Part shown: piece by piece, positions 36,317-46,556 of the stretch | Layout of the letters: each line of letters begins with the position of its first letter | Numbering within the stretch: position 1 is the stretch's first letter | Source: Tenacibaculum sp. MAR_2010_89 | GTDB taxonomy: Bacteria > Bacteroidota > Bacteroidia > Flavobacteriales > Flavobacteriaceae | Reading direction: 5' to 3' | DNA: 64,000 nucleotides | NCBI RefSeq assembly: GCF_900105985.1 | Contig: NZ_FNUB01000005.1 | Coordinates: 2,666,001 to 2,730,000, forward strand | The notes under the pieces: generated by a model | Database searches by the model: none | Told to the model about the DNA's origin: nothing | The model's input: only the letters and a program-made list of their open reading frames with translations | Program-made: the position numbers and the translations under genes

Positions 36317-38524
36317 TTGAAAACCGCAATAACTGACAAAACACTACAAGATTTAGAATTCAATTCTGTTCTAGAACAAGTGAGTGAGTTTTGTATTTCT
36401 GATTTAGGAAAAGAAAACGTTTTAATATCAAAACCATTTTCTCATGTAAAAAAACTTTTTTTTGAGTTAAACATGGTAAATGAGTATGTAAGTTCATTTG
36501 AAAACGAGAACCGAATACCTAATCATAGTTTTGAAAATATTACCGAACATATTAAACGATTAGCTATTGAAAATAGTTTTTTAGAAACTGAGTTTTTTTT
36601 AAAATTAGCAACTACTACAGAAACTGTAAATGAATTAAAAAAGTTTTTAAAAAAATTCACCGACTACTATCCTAAATTAGCTCAGTTAAGTGATACTGTT
36701 GAATACACAACTTTTGTTTCTGATGCTATTACAAAAATAATTACTTCTTATGGCGAAGTAGCTGATAATGCCTCACCTGCATTAAAACAAATTCGAAAAG
36801 ATATAAATAATGTTAGAAGTAAAATATCAGAAAGTTTCTCTCGAGCATTAAGTAAAAATATCGCAAGTGGTTATTTAGATGATATTAAAGAAACAATAGT
36901 AGATAACCAACGTGTTTTAGCTGTTTTAGCTATGTATAGGCGAAAAGTTAAAGGAAGTTTATTAGGAGCTTCAAAATCAGGTAGTATTGTATATATAGCT
37001 CCGCAAGCAACTTTAGCATATAGTAGAGAACTACAAAATTTAATATACGAAGAGAAACAAGAGGTTGTAAAAATTTTACGCGCTCTAGCTGAAGAAATTA
37101 GACCTTACACACCTCTATTAGAGCAATATATTTCATTTTTAACACACATAGATGTTATTGGTGCAAAAGCAAAATATGCTAAAGAAATTAATGCCATTTT
37201 ACCTAAAATAGGAAAAACTAAAAAGGTATTTTTTAAGAATGCCTATCATCCTATTTTATGGAGAAAAAATAAAGAGAAAGAAATAGAGACTATTCCTCAA
37301 ACAATTGAATTAAATGAGAAGCAACAAATAATTGTTATTTCTGGACCAAATGCAGGAGGAAAAAGTATTACTCTTAAAACCATTGGATTATTACAATTAA
37401 TGCTTCAAAGTGGATTATTAATTCCTGTTCATGAGCGGAGTGAAACTTGTATTTTCAGTACAATATTAACCGACATAGGAGATAATCAATCTATAGAAAA
37501 CCAACTAAGTACTTATAGCTATCGATTAAAAAACATGCGCTATTTCTTACGAAAATGTAATGAAAACACATTGTTTTTGATTGACGAATTTGGCACTGGA
37601 TCTGACCCAGAGTTAGGTGGTGCTTTAGCTGAAATATTTTTAGAGGAATTTTATGAGAAAAAAGCATATGGTATTATAACAACACATTATGCAAACCTAA
37701 AAGTATTAGCTAATGAATTAGATAATGTAACCAATGCTAACATGCAATTTGATGAACGTACTTTAGAGCCTCTTTATAAATTATTTATAGGTCAAGCTGG
37801 AAGTTCTTTTACCTTTGAAGTAGCTCAAAAAAATGGTATTCCTTATAGTTTAATAAATAGAGCTAAAAAACGTGTTGAAACTGAAAAAGTTCGTTTAGAC
37901 AAAACAATTTCTAAACTTCAAAAAGAAAGAAATAGGCTTCAAAAGACGTCAGATACCCTTGAAAAACAAAAAACTAAAGAGTTAGAACATCTTGAAAATT
38001 TAAAAGAAAAAGACCAAAAAGTTCGTAAAAAATTAGAAGGTTTTCAAGAGCTATATGATAATAATCAACGTATGTTATCTTTAGGTCGTTCTGTTAATGA
38101 GCTTTTTAATAAATATTTTCAAACAAATAATAAAAAAGAGCTTTCTACAAATTTTTTTAAGTGGGTAATGGCTGAAAAAACTAAATACACTAAAAAAAAT
38201 CCACCTAAGAAAAAAACAAAGACTGAAAAAAACCAAGAGAAAATTATTGAAAAAGAACAGAAAGAGATTATAAAAAAAGTAGAGCAAGAAGTTTTACAAA
38301 AAGTAGTTAAAGTTAGAGAAGAAAAGAAAAAAGAAGCAGAGAAAATTGCCAAAGAAAGAGCTGCTTACGTTTTTAAAATTAATGATAGAGTTCGATTAAT
38401 TGATGGAAATTCTGTTGGTAGTATTGATAAAATTGAAAAAAATACTGTTTTTATTAATTATGGAATATTTACCACTAAGGCCACTATTAGCCAATTAGAA
38501 TTAGTTGAACGCGCAAAAAAATAA
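36317..38524 (+). CDS. mutS2: MutS2 without the Smr domain
   Basis: The 735-residue protein has the MutS core and ATPase: Walker A GPNAGGKS (about residue 343), LIDEFGTGSDPELGGALAE and TTHYANLK. The N-terminal clamp/lever region begins TDKTLQDLEFNSVLEQVSEFC, as in MutS2. A long Lys/Glu coiled coil (about residues 515-690) leads to a KOW-like C-terminus (RVRLIDGNSVGSIDKIE). The endonucleolytic Smr domain that ends Gram-positive MutS2 is missing. Roles known for MutS2 include suppressing recombination and rescuing collided ribosomes. The start is TTG. Confidence 0.92.
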   Translation: MKTAITDKTLQDLEFNSVLEQVSEFCISDLGKENVLISKPFSHVKKLFFELNMVNEYVSSFENENRIPNHSFENITEHIKRLAIENSFLETEFFLKLATTTETVNELKKFLKKFTDYYPKLAQLSDTVEYTTFVSDAITKIITSYGEVADNASPALKQIRKDINNVRSKISESFSRALSKNIASGYLDDIKETIVDNQRVLAVLAMYRRKVKGSLLGASKSGSIVYIAPQATLAYSRELQNLIYEEKQEVVKILRALAEEIRPYTPLLEQYISFLTHIDVIGAKAKYAKEINAILPKIGKTKKVFFKNAYHPILWRKNKEKEIETIPQTIELNEKQQIIVISGPNAGGKSITLKTIGLLQLMLQSGLLIPVHERSETCIFSTILTDIGDNQSIENQLSTYSYRLKNMRYFLRKCNENTLFLIDEFGTGSDPELGGALAEIFLEEFYEKKAYGIITTHYANLKVLANELDNVTNANMQFDERTLEPLYKLFIGQAGSSFTFEVAQKNGIPYSLINRAKKRVETEKVRLDKTISKLQKERNRLQKTSDTLEKQKTKELEHLENLKEKDQKVRKKLEGFQELYDNNQRMLSLGRSVNELFNKYFQTNNKKELSTNFFKWVMAEKTKYTKKNPPKKKTKTEKNQEKIIEKEQKEIIKKVEQEVLQKVVKVREEKKKEAEKIAKERAAYVFKINDRVRLIDGNSVGSIDKIEKNTVFINYGIFTTKATISQLELVERAKK

Positions 38525-38642
38525 ATTAAACTTCAAATTTTTATTAGGGTATTTTATTATTTGATTGTTTTATAGCTGCAAAATAATATTCTCTGAAAAA
38601 TGAAGGGGTCAGAAAATATTTAAATGCTTAAATTGTTTGGTT

Positions 38643-38677
38643 AAGCCTCTCGTGTATTTGAGAGGCTTTTGTTTTTT
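38643..38677 (+). terminator. Terminator downstream of mutS2
   Basis: Inverted repeat AAGCCTCTC (38643-38651) and GAGAGGCTT (38660-38668) with an eight-base loop and a T-rich tail on the plus strand. It lies about 120 bases past the mutS2 stop, in a 192-base gap otherwise without recognisable features. Confidence 0.75.
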
Positions 38678-38716
38678 ATATTAAATTAAAGCTTCTTTAA
38701 TATTTTCTAAATTTAT

Positions 38717-41700
38717 TTAGTTAAAAATTACTTCTCCTAAATCTAAAATTTCTTTAACATTTGTAAGCCTTACTAAACGTTGTTTTTTTACTTCATTTTT
38801 ACTTCCATAAAACTTATACATTGTTATTTTAAGAAAAGTAGGTCCAGATATTTTTTCTTGACCAGTTGAATAATACTTAATTTTAATTTTATATTTCCCC
38901 TTTAGCCCTTTTTTTAATATGAATTGTTCTGGTCCAAAACCATCAGTCATATCATTTGACATTAACCCTCCTATTTTCGTTTTTTTATGTTTATAATAGC
39001 ACTTTTCTCCATTTGGATCAATAACCCATAAATCAATATCTGTATCATTATGATTCCAATCAATTAATACTCTTATGTCTGTATTTATTTTTTTTAAAAC
39101 TCTTTTATCTAAATGAGATGTTACTAATTTATCATTATACAAGTTAATCATTCTATTTAACTCATTTAAAGTTATCGTTTCAATTCCTGAAAAGCGTCTA
39201 TTTTCATCCTTACTTAACAATTCTCCATTAACTATTTTATATAATAAATCAACAGATTTTTGATACTCTCCAACATATTCATATACTAATGCTAAATCTC
39301 TATACGATTGAATATCTTCTGGTCTTAACTTTAAAATTTCTTTATAAATAAAAGCTGCATACTCATATAACTTATATTCTTCAAATTTATAAGCTAAAGC
39401 TTTTAATAACTCATAATTATCTAAATCAATTTCTGCTACGTTTGTTAAAACTTGAATAGCTAATTTCAAATTCTTACTCTTTTTAAAAAAATCCGCAACA
39501 TCTATATAAAAAGAAGGAGATTTTCCATAATTTTCTCTTAACTCTAAATATTTAGTATATGCTTCTTCTATATTTTTGCACTCATCTAACAATTTTAAAT
39601 AAGGCGTTTTAGGATTCCATCCTTTTAACTCAATTTTTTCTTTTACTAATTCTTCAAAATCAAGAATATCATCTGAATCGTCTTCATGTCCCTTCTTTGT
39701 AATATATACTAGAATTCCATTTTTTCCTTTCTGTCCATAAATACTTATCCCTTGATCTGATGTTAAACTATATAAAGAGTGAATCTTATCTGCATTTATA
39801 CTAGGCTTTTTAATAACTTGTATACCATCAACTATATACAAAGGCTCTTTATTTTCTATATTTAAAGAATTGACACCTCTAGTATTTATTCTACCACTTT
39901 TATTTATATTAACTCCTGGCGTAACTCCATCTAAACCTTGATCAACAACACTTTCTGCTCTAATAACACTTACTGAAGCCCCTAATGCTTTTACCTCTCG
40001 TCTAGCTCCATAAGCAGTTACCACAACTTCATCTAAAACATTATCATTCTCCATTAATATATTTACTCTATTAGATACTCCTATTACTTTTTGAATAGTT
40101 TTCATACCTACAAAGCTAAAAACAAGTTCATCTCCTGTTCTAACCTTTATGGAATACTTCCCATCAAAATCAGTTTCGGTTCCCGTAGTTGTTCCTTTAA
40201 CTAATACAGTAACACCCGGTAAAAGCCCAGATTCATCTCTTACAACACCTCTTGCAAAGAACTCTCCTCTTTGTAAAATCGTATCACTAATTATTTGAAC
40301 AGTACGAGGAGTAATGATAGGATTCTTATTTTTTTTTATTGCTACTGTTTTAATTATTTTAATTGGTTTAAAATCTTTATCATACCATCTAAAAAGTGTA
40401 TTATACTCTCTAAATAAATCACCTTTTAAATTATTTAATAGCTGTTTTTTATTGTTCACTTTTTGTGCTAATAATTCTTCATATTTTTCTTGTAGTTCAC
40501 TAGGTGGTTTTATATTATGAGTCACATAATCTTCTACTCTATCTAAAATAAGCATAGAAGTAAATGGACTTATTATATCATACTTCTTACTTAGTTTAAG
40601 AATTTCTTCTTTATTTTTTTCTGACTCTAATACTAAATCATTCATCTTATTTTGAGCCCATATTTTTGACACTAATTTATTTCTATTTTTCCTTTTTTTG
40701 ATTTTAAATGATATTGTTTTTACAGTATCAAATCCATTACCTAAATAAATTTGTATTTTTTTATTAATGAAGTTTCCTTTGCCTGATATAAAAAATTGAT
40801 TATCAACAACACTTCCTTTTTTAGGATAAAATTCAATCTCTTCACCTGCTAAGTTAGTTCCTAATATTTGTATTTTTTTTTCTAAAAACTTATTGAATGC
40901 TTGTTTTATAGATGTTTGAGATAAATTTAAATAAGCTCCTCCACTTTTTTCTGCCTTATCTTTCAATAAAATATGATTAGCTGATTCACTACTGTTTATG
41001 ATATATGAATTTTTATTAAAATTGAATTTTAAAGTACTTAATGTATTTAAACCATCAGTGAATACCATGTTTATAGCACTAGTACTTTTATGCTTTGATA
41101 AAAAATTAAATGATGATGCTCCATCATAAACTGTATTTTCAAGTTTCGTTTTTAACTTATTCCAATTTCCATTAACTACCGAAAACCTTTCTTTAACCCT
41201 GATTTCTGTATTAAATAATAATAAATCTACCTTACAATTTTTTACTTCTTTAAAATACAAGTTTAGCAATGCTAATTCTCTTTTTACATTTTTATTTTTT
41301 TGAGACAATGATTTATCCCATAAAATGGTAATCTTCTTTTTTAACTTCCTACTTACTTTTTCAATATTCAAACTTTTAGTAAAATATAAATAGTTTTTAT
41401 AAGTAAGTATTTTTTCTTTGTTATGATTTAATGGTATCTCTATTAATACAGGTTTTGATACCCTTTGTTTATTTCTATTTATTTTTAAAAAGAACGTGTT
41501 TTTATCTGAATCAAAAACAAATTCTTTATTAAACCCCTTTTTTAAAATTGGTTTATTTTTTTGATTTAAAACTTTTATTGATAATGAAAACTCCTCTAAT
41601 TTATTTTTAAAATTAAATGGTAATTTATAATAATAAGAACCAGAGTTAACTATAAGTTTTTGCTGAAATTCAACAACTACTCTTTTATATCCTTTAGCCG

Positions 41701-42097
41701 GTATTGGGTAAATTCTTGCTTTATAATTGTTTCCTTTAGTTTGTTCTAATAGTGCAGGATCTATTTTAGTTCTGACTGTAGTTTCAAATGCTACTCTTGC
41801 TTTTTCTTTTTCAACAATTACTGCCTTTCTTAGTTTGTCATTTATTTCAAGGGAAAAACTAGTAACTGATTGATTTTCGCCTAAAGGAAATACAAACTCT
41901 CCCTCTAAAACTCTATTATTAGGATTGTAAAAATGCATATCAAAAGTAGTTGTTGCAATATCTCCTGTAATGATAGTTCTTACATGTAGTTTTTTTACAG
42001 AAATATGCTTTTTTCCTATTTTAATTTTTGGAATTTCCTGTGCTTGAAGTATTACTGAAGTTAGTAATAAAAATACGTATAATAATTGTTTACTCAT
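38717..42097 (-). CDS. VIT/VWA protein with SusC-type plug, TPR and DUF2135 domains
   Basis: The 1,126-residue exported protein combines modules seldom seen together. After a signal peptide come a VIT domain (about residues 25-150), a VWA-like domain with DKSLS as a DxSxS MIDAS motif and FTDG (about 255-355), a CarboxypepD_reg-like domain (about 610-690, SGLLPGVTVLVKGT), and a SusC-type TonB plug (about 690-805, VLDEVVVTAYG to YGQKGKNGILVYITKKG) with no beta-barrel after it. TPR-like repeats (about 830-970) and a DUF2135/YfaP domain (about 1000-1112, WNHNDTDIDLWVIDPNGE) complete it. It is likely a surface or periplasmic scaffold for protein contacts. It stands alone, with a near-match box upstream. 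Confidence 0.85.
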   Translation of the reverse strand: MSKQLLYVFLLLTSVILQAQEIPKIKIGKKHISVKKLHVRTIITGDIATTTFDMHFYNPNNRVLEGEFVFPLGENQSVTSFSLEINDKLRKAVIVEKEKARVAFETTVRTKIDPALLEQTKGNNYKARIYPIPAKGYKRVVVEFQQKLIVNSGSYYYKLPFNFKNKLEEFSLSIKVLNQKNKPILKKGFNKEFVFDSDKNTFFLKINRNKQRVSKPVLIEIPLNHNKEKILTYKNYLYFTKSLNIEKVSRKLKKKITILWDKSLSQKNKNVKRELALLNLYFKEVKNCKVDLLLFNTEIRVKERFSVVNGNWNKLKTKLENTVYDGASSFNFLSKHKSTSAINMVFTDGLNTLSTLKFNFNKNSYIINSSESANHILLKDKAEKSGGAYLNLSQTSIKQAFNKFLEKKIQILGTNLAGEEIEFYPKKGSVVDNQFFISGKGNFINKKIQIYLGNGFDTVKTISFKIKKRKNRNKLVSKIWAQNKMNDLVLESEKNKEEILKLSKKYDIISPFTSMLILDRVEDYVTHNIKPPSELQEKYEELLAQKVNNKKQLLNNLKGDLFREYNTLFRWYDKDFKPIKIIKTVAIKKNKNPIITPRTVQIISDTILQRGEFFARGVVRDESGLLPGVTVLVKGTTTGTETDFDGKYSIKVRTGDELVFSFVGMKTIQKVIGVSNRVNILMENDNVLDEVVVTAYGARREVKALGASVSVIRAESVVDQGLDGVTPGVNINKSGRINTRGVNSLNIENKEPLYIVDGIQVIKKPSINADKIHSLYSLTSDQGISIYGQKGKNGILVYITKKGHEDDSDDILDFEELVKEKIELKGWNPKTPYLKLLDECKNIEEAYTKYLELRENYGKSPSFYIDVADFFKKSKNLKLAIQVLTNVAEIDLDNYELLKALAYKFEEYKLYEYAAFIYKEILKLRPEDIQSYRDLALVYEYVGEYQKSVDLLYKIVNGELLSKDENRRFSGIETITLNELNRMINLYNDKLVTSHLDKRVLKKINTDIRVLIDWNHNDTDIDLWVIDPNGEKCYYKHKKTKIGGLMSNDMTDGFGPEQFILKKGLKGKYKIKIKYYSTGQEKISGPTFLKITMYKFYGSKNEVKKQRLVRLTNVKEILDLGEVIFN

Positions 42098-42228
42098 AGT
42101 GCTTCATTTTATTTACACTAAAAGTATTTGTATTAATTATCGTAAAAAAACAGCTATGAGTAAACTATAACTTTTTATTAGTAAACTGACTCTTTTAATT
42201 AGTCTATTGTTTTATGTTCATATAATAG

Positions 42229-44346
42229 CTAACTAATATTACTCCAAATACCTGTTTTCTTTTGTAATTGTGTGTAAATTTTTAATAAACCAGAATTCTT
42301 AGGTTGAGACAAAGCTGGGTCTTCTTGTAATAAATTAATAGCTGTTTGACGAGCTTTATATAGTATAGGAGAATCTTTTATCACGTCTGCTATTTTAAGG
42401 TTTAACACACCACTTTGTTGAGTTCCCATTATATTTCCAGGACCTCGAAGTTTTAAATCTACTTCTGCTATTTTAAACCCATCAGTAGTATCTACCATTG
42501 TTTTTAAACGTGTTTTCCCGTCAGAAGATAACTTATAACTAGACAATAATATACAATAGCTTTGATCAGCTCCCCTACCTACTCTTCCTCTTAATTGATG
42601 TAACTGACTTAATCCAAATCGTTCAGCGCTCTCAATTACCATAACAGATGCATTAGGTACGTTAACACCTACTTCAATTACAGTAGTAGCTACCATAATT
42701 TGTGTTTCACCATTTACAAAACGATTCATTTCATAATCTTTATCAGCAGGCTTCATTTGTCCGTGAACAATACTAATTTGATATTTAGGTGAAGGGAACT
42801 CTCGTGAAATACTCTCATATCCATCCATTAAATCTTTATAATCCATAGCTTCAGATTCTTGAATTAACGGATAAACTACATATACCTGCCTTCCTTTAGT
42901 AATCTCATCTTTTAAAAACTTAAAAACTCCTAAACGATTGCTATCATACCTATGTATTGTTTTTATTTCTTTACGCCCAGGAGGTAACTCATCAATAACT
43001 GAAATATCTAAATCACCATATACAGACATTGCCAAGGTTCGAGGTATTGGAGTTGCTGTCATTACTAAAATGTGAGGAGGTACTATTTCTTCATTTTCTT
43101 CTTTTCTTCCTTTATTCCATAGCTTAGAACGCTGAGCAACTCCGAAACGATGTTGCTCATCTATAATAGCTATTCCTAAATTTTTAAACTGTACTTTATC
43201 TTCTAATATAGCATGGGTTCCTATTAAAATATGTAAACTTCCATCTTCCAATCCTGCATGAATCTCTCTTCTTTTTTTAACTTTTGAAGAACCTGTTAAT
43301 AAATCAACTTTTATTGTTGTATTCTCTAAAAGCTCAACAATACCATTATAATGCTGTATAGCTAAAATTTCAGTAGGGGCCATTATAGTAGCTTGAAAAC
43401 CATTATCAATAGCTAACAACATTGTTAATAAAGCTACAATAGTTTTTCCTGACCCTACATCACCTTGAAGTAACCTATTCATGTGTGCACCTGAACCTAA
43501 ATCTTTTCGTATTTCTTTTAATACTTTTTTTTGTGCATTTGTTAAATCAAAAGGTAAATTATTATTATAGAAACTCGTAAAATTCTCTCCAACTTTTTCA
43601 AAAACAAATCCTTTTATTTTTGATTTTCTAATCAATTTTTTTTGTAATAATTGTAATTGAATAAAAAATAGTTCTTCAAACTTTAATCTAAATTGAGCTT
43701 TAGTTAATAGCTCTTGATTTTTAGGAAAGTGGATATTTAATAAAGCTTCTCGTTTTGCTATTAGTTGGTGCTCATTTAATAAATAAGTAGGTAATGTTTC
43801 TTCAATTGATCCAAATACTTGCTTAAATAGGTATTGGATCATATTTCCAATTACCTTATTACTTATCCCTTTATTAGTTAATTTTTCAGTTGAAGGATAC
43901 ACTGGCTGCATAGCCATTTGTAATTTGCTTTTATACACTTGAACTGTTTCCATTTCCGGGTGTGGCATGCTAGCAGTTCTATTATACCAATTTAGCTTAC
44001 CATAAATAACATAAGGTACATTTACTTTTAAATTATCTTTAATCCATTTCGCTCCTTTAAACCAAACTAACTCCATAGAACCTGTAGCATCAGTAAATGT
44101 AGCTACTAACCTACTTCCTCTTTTTTGTTTTACATTTTTAATACCTGTTATTTTACCTACAATTTGTACTTCAGAAGAATTTTGTTGTAGTTGATTAATT
44201 GTATAAAACTGAGTTTTATCTACATAACGAAATGGAAATAAATGCAGTAAATCTCTACACGTTTTTATCCCTAATTCAGAATATAATAATTCTGCTCTTG
44301 CAACACTAACTCCTTTTATATATGTAGTAGGATGATTTAAATTCAT
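42229..44346 (-). CDS. recG: ATP-dependent DNA helicase RecG
   Basis: The 705-residue branched-DNA helicase regresses stalled forks. It has the wedge/OB domain (about residues 60-150), Walker A LQGDVGSGKTIVALL near residue 293, the DEQHRFGV Walker B, the TATPIPRTL motif III, VVTTVIEVGVNVPNA-like motif V (here MVATTVIEVGVNVP) and the QLRGRVGRG motif VI, ending in the TRG region. Length and motifs are normal. It follows the SH3-like exported protein by 15 bases, so the two are probably co-transcribed. Confidence 0.97.
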   Translation of the reverse strand: MNLNHPTTYIKGVSVARAELLYSELGIKTCRDLLHLFPFRYVDKTQFYTINQLQQNSSEVQIVGKITGIKNVKQKRGSRLVATFTDATGSMELVWFKGAKWIKDNLKVNVPYVIYGKLNWYNRTASMPHPEMETVQVYKSKLQMAMQPVYPSTEKLTNKGISNKVIGNMIQYLFKQVFGSIEETLPTYLLNEHQLIAKREALLNIHFPKNQELLTKAQFRLKFEELFFIQLQLLQKKLIRKSKIKGFVFEKVGENFTSFYNNNLPFDLTNAQKKVLKEIRKDLGSGAHMNRLLQGDVGSGKTIVALLTMLLAIDNGFQATIMAPTEILAIQHYNGIVELLENTTIKVDLLTGSSKVKKRREIHAGLEDGSLHILIGTHAILEDKVQFKNLGIAIIDEQHRFGVAQRSKLWNKGRKEENEEIVPPHILVMTATPIPRTLAMSVYGDLDISVIDELPPGRKEIKTIHRYDSNRLGVFKFLKDEITKGRQVYVVYPLIQESEAMDYKDLMDGYESISREFPSPKYQISIVHGQMKPADKDYEMNRFVNGETQIMVATTVIEVGVNVPNASVMVIESAERFGLSQLHQLRGRVGRGADQSYCILLSSYKLSSDGKTRLKTMVDTTDGFKIAEVDLKLRGPGNIMGTQQSGVLNLKIADVIKDSPILYKARQTAINLLQEDPALSQPKNSGLLKIYTQLQKKTGIWSNIS

Positions 44347-44361
44347 AGAATTTAATAACGA

Positions 44362-45165
44362 CTATTTTTTATTAGTATCAATAATTAATTCTTTTCCTTG
44401 CCAAACAAATTGTTTAGTTTCTATTGTTATTTTTTTATGTTCTGTAACTTCATCTATCATTTCTCCACGTTCACTTTTTAAAATAATTTTATCTTTTTTA
44501 CCACCAAAATCAGAAGGAAAAACAACATCTTCCTTTAACCAATATAAACCACCATCTGCTACTGAAGACAATTCAATGGCTTTTATTAAGGAACTTCCTG
44601 TATTAAATAAATAATAACCTCCTCCATCAACACCACAAGCTTCTGCTAAATAATCAATATAAATCATGTTTTTTATTGATTCTACTCCTTTATTATCTGA
44701 TACACTTATTGAAAAAGTAGTTGTAGCTATTCTTGTGCTATTTTCTATATAATCTTCATTTCCATTAACAACTCTTGTAAGTACAAAATAGTCATCGTTT
44801 ATCTTTTTTAAAGAAATTAAATATATAGAATTTTTTATTTTTTTAATGTCTTTTGATATCAATCCTCCTAATAAAAAACCTTCTTCTCCATTACTGGTTT
44901 TTATCTTATACCAAGGCCAATCAATTCCATTATATAATTTTATTTTATTAGTCTTTTCTATAACAAATACCTCTGTACTTATTTTTAATAATGAAATTAC
45001 TTTAGAGCTAGTATTGGGTTCTTCACGTAACTTAACATCATTCCCAAATAAATATACTTTTTGATTGGGTTCAAACTCTTTAGTCGGTGTAATATATACC
45101 TCTTGAGCAACCATTTGAAAAACAACACTAAAAAAAAATAATAGTATTAAATTAAATAACTTCAT
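44362..45165 (-). CDS. Exported SH3b-domain protein
   Basis: The 267-residue protein has a signal peptide (residues 1-20, cut after VAQ) and an SH3b-type domain at about residues 37-105 (LFGNDVKLREEPNTSSKVISLL, then DWPWYKIKT and GFLLGGLI). The remaining C-terminal part is beta-rich and not recognised, with a GVDGGGYYLFNTG stretch. SH3b domains in exported bacterial proteins often bind peptidoglycan. It precedes recG in the same direction. There is no catalytic domain, so a binding role is more likely than an enzymatic one. Confidence 0.72.
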   Translation of the reverse strand: MKLFNLILLFFFSVVFQMVAQEVYITPTKEFEPNQKVYLFGNDVKLREEPNTSSKVISLLKISTEVFVIEKTNKIKLYNGIDWPWYKIKTSNGEEGFLLGGLISKDIKKIKNSIYLISLKKINDDYFVLTRVVNGNEDYIENSTRIATTTFSISVSDNKGVESIKNMIYIDYLAEACGVDGGGYYLFNTGSSLIKAIELSSVADGGLYWLKEDVVFPSDFGGKKDKIILKSERGEMIDEVTEHKKITIETKQFVWQGKELIIDTNKK

Positions 45166-45225
45166 GCATCGATTCTTTAGCTTTTTTTACTCTTAACGAA
45201 AATACAAAAAACCAGTAAATTCAAC

Positions 45226-45233
45226 TATCTTTG
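45226..45233 (+). promoter_or_regulatory. -7 box of the rRNA methyltransferase gene
   Basis: TATCTTTG, a full TAnnTTTG match, 18 bases before the ATG at 45252. No -33 TTTG is evident. Confidence 0.6.
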
Positions 45234-45251
45234 CAGTCTTAAATTCATCAA

Positions 45252-46463
45252 ATGAGATTACATAGAAACTTAGTGTACACGGTTATTGATAGCTTACGTG
45301 ACATTTTTAATGAAGAGGTTTATGCCGATAAAGCTGTTGAAAAAGCTTTGAAAAGAGATAAGCGTTGGGGGGCTCGTGATAGAAAATTCGTTGCTGAAAC
45401 CATTTATGAAATTGTACGATGGAAACGATTATATGCTGAAATTGCAAATGTTAAAACTCCTTTTTCACGACCTGAATTATGGAGAATTTTTGCAGTTTGG
45501 TGTGTATTAAAAGGAATTAAATTACCTGATTGGAATCAAATAGAACCTACACCAAATAGAAGAATTAAAGGTAAATTTGATGAGCTTTCAAAAATTAGAA
45601 AATTTAGAGAAGCTATTCCTGATTGGATTGATGAAGTTTGTGTACAAGAATTAGGTGAAGAACTTTGGACGAAAGAGATTGCTGCTTTAAATAAACAAGC
45701 CCAAGTTATTTTACGTACTAATACATTAAACATTTCTAAAGAAAAATTACAAAAAGAATTAGCTTCAGAAGATATTGACACTGAATTTATAAAAGGACAT
45801 GATGATGCTTTAAAGTTAGTAGAACGTGCTAATGTTTTTAAAACTGAAGCTTTCAAAAAAGGTTATTTTGAAGTACAAGATGCTTCTTCACAACTTGTAG
45901 CTGCTTATTTAGATGTTAAGCCAGGTATGAAAGTAGTTGATACTTGTGCTGGTGCAGGTGGTAAAACACTTCATTTAGCTTCTTTAATGGAAAATAAAGG
46001 GCAAATTATAGCTATGGATATTTATGAGAGTAAACTAAAAAAATTAAAAGTTCGTTCTCGAAGAAATGGTGTTCATAATATTGATACTAAAGTTATTGAT
46101 TCTACTAAGGTTATAAAAAAATTACACAATAAAGCAGATAGAGTATTAATTGATGCTCCATGCTCTGGACTTGGTGTGATAAGAAGAAACCCTGATAGTA
46201 AGTGGAAATTACAACCTGAGTTTTTAACTAAAATAAGAAAAACACAACAAGAAGTATTACAGCAATACTCTAAAATGGTAAAACCTGGAGGTAAACTTGT
46301 TTATGCAACATGTTCTATACTACCTTCTGAAAACCAAGAACAGGTTAACACTTTTTTAGCTTCTGAAGCAGGAGCAGAATTTTCTTTTGTTAAGGATAAT
46401 AAAGTATTGGCTCATCTTTCTGGTTTTGATGGTTTCTATATGGCTTTACTAGAAAAGAAATAG
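45252..46463 (+). CDS. RsmB/NOP2/Sun-type rRNA cytosine-C5 methyltransferase
   Basis: The 403-residue SAM enzyme methylates cytosine C5 in 16S rRNA. The SAM loop is DTCAGAGGKTLHLA (about residue 232). The two cysteines of the RNA m5C mechanism are C304 (DAPCSGLG) and C354 (YATCSILPSENQEQV), the nucleophile. An N-terminal NusB-like helical region (about residues 1-130) is present, as in RsmB. Site specificity is inferred from family only. It converges with the giant protein gene at a strong bidirectional hairpin. Confidence 0.93.
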   Translation: MRLHRNLVYTVIDSLRDIFNEEVYADKAVEKALKRDKRWGARDRKFVAETIYEIVRWKRLYAEIANVKTPFSRPELWRIFAVWCVLKGIKLPDWNQIEPTPNRRIKGKFDELSKIRKFREAIPDWIDEVCVQELGEELWTKEIAALNKQAQVILRTNTLNISKEKLQKELASEDIDTEFIKGHDDALKLVERANVFKTEAFKKGYFEVQDASSQLVAAYLDVKPGMKVVDTCAGAGGKTLHLASLMENKGQIIAMDIYESKLKKLKVRSRRNGVHNIDTKVIDSTKVIKKLHNKADRVLIDAPCSGLGVIRRNPDSKWKLQPEFLTKIRKTQQEVLQQYSKMVKPGGKLVYATCSILPSENQEQVNTFLASEAGAEFSFVKDNKVLAHLSGFDGFYMALLEKK

Positions 46464-46488
46464 TCTGTTTAAGTAAAAAAATAAATCT

Positions 46489-46533
46489 AATTAAAAACCC
46501 CTTTTGAAAAATCTCAAAAAGGGGTTTTTAATT
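46489..46533. terminator. Bidirectional terminator between the methyltransferase and giant protein genes
   Basis: Inverted repeat AATTAAAAACCCCTTTTGA (46489-46507) and its complement (46514-46533), with one bulge and a six-base loop. The arms give T-rich tails in both directions, and it lies between two convergent stop codons. Confidence 0.9.
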
Positions 46534-46556
46534 ATGAATAAAATATAACTAGGTTA

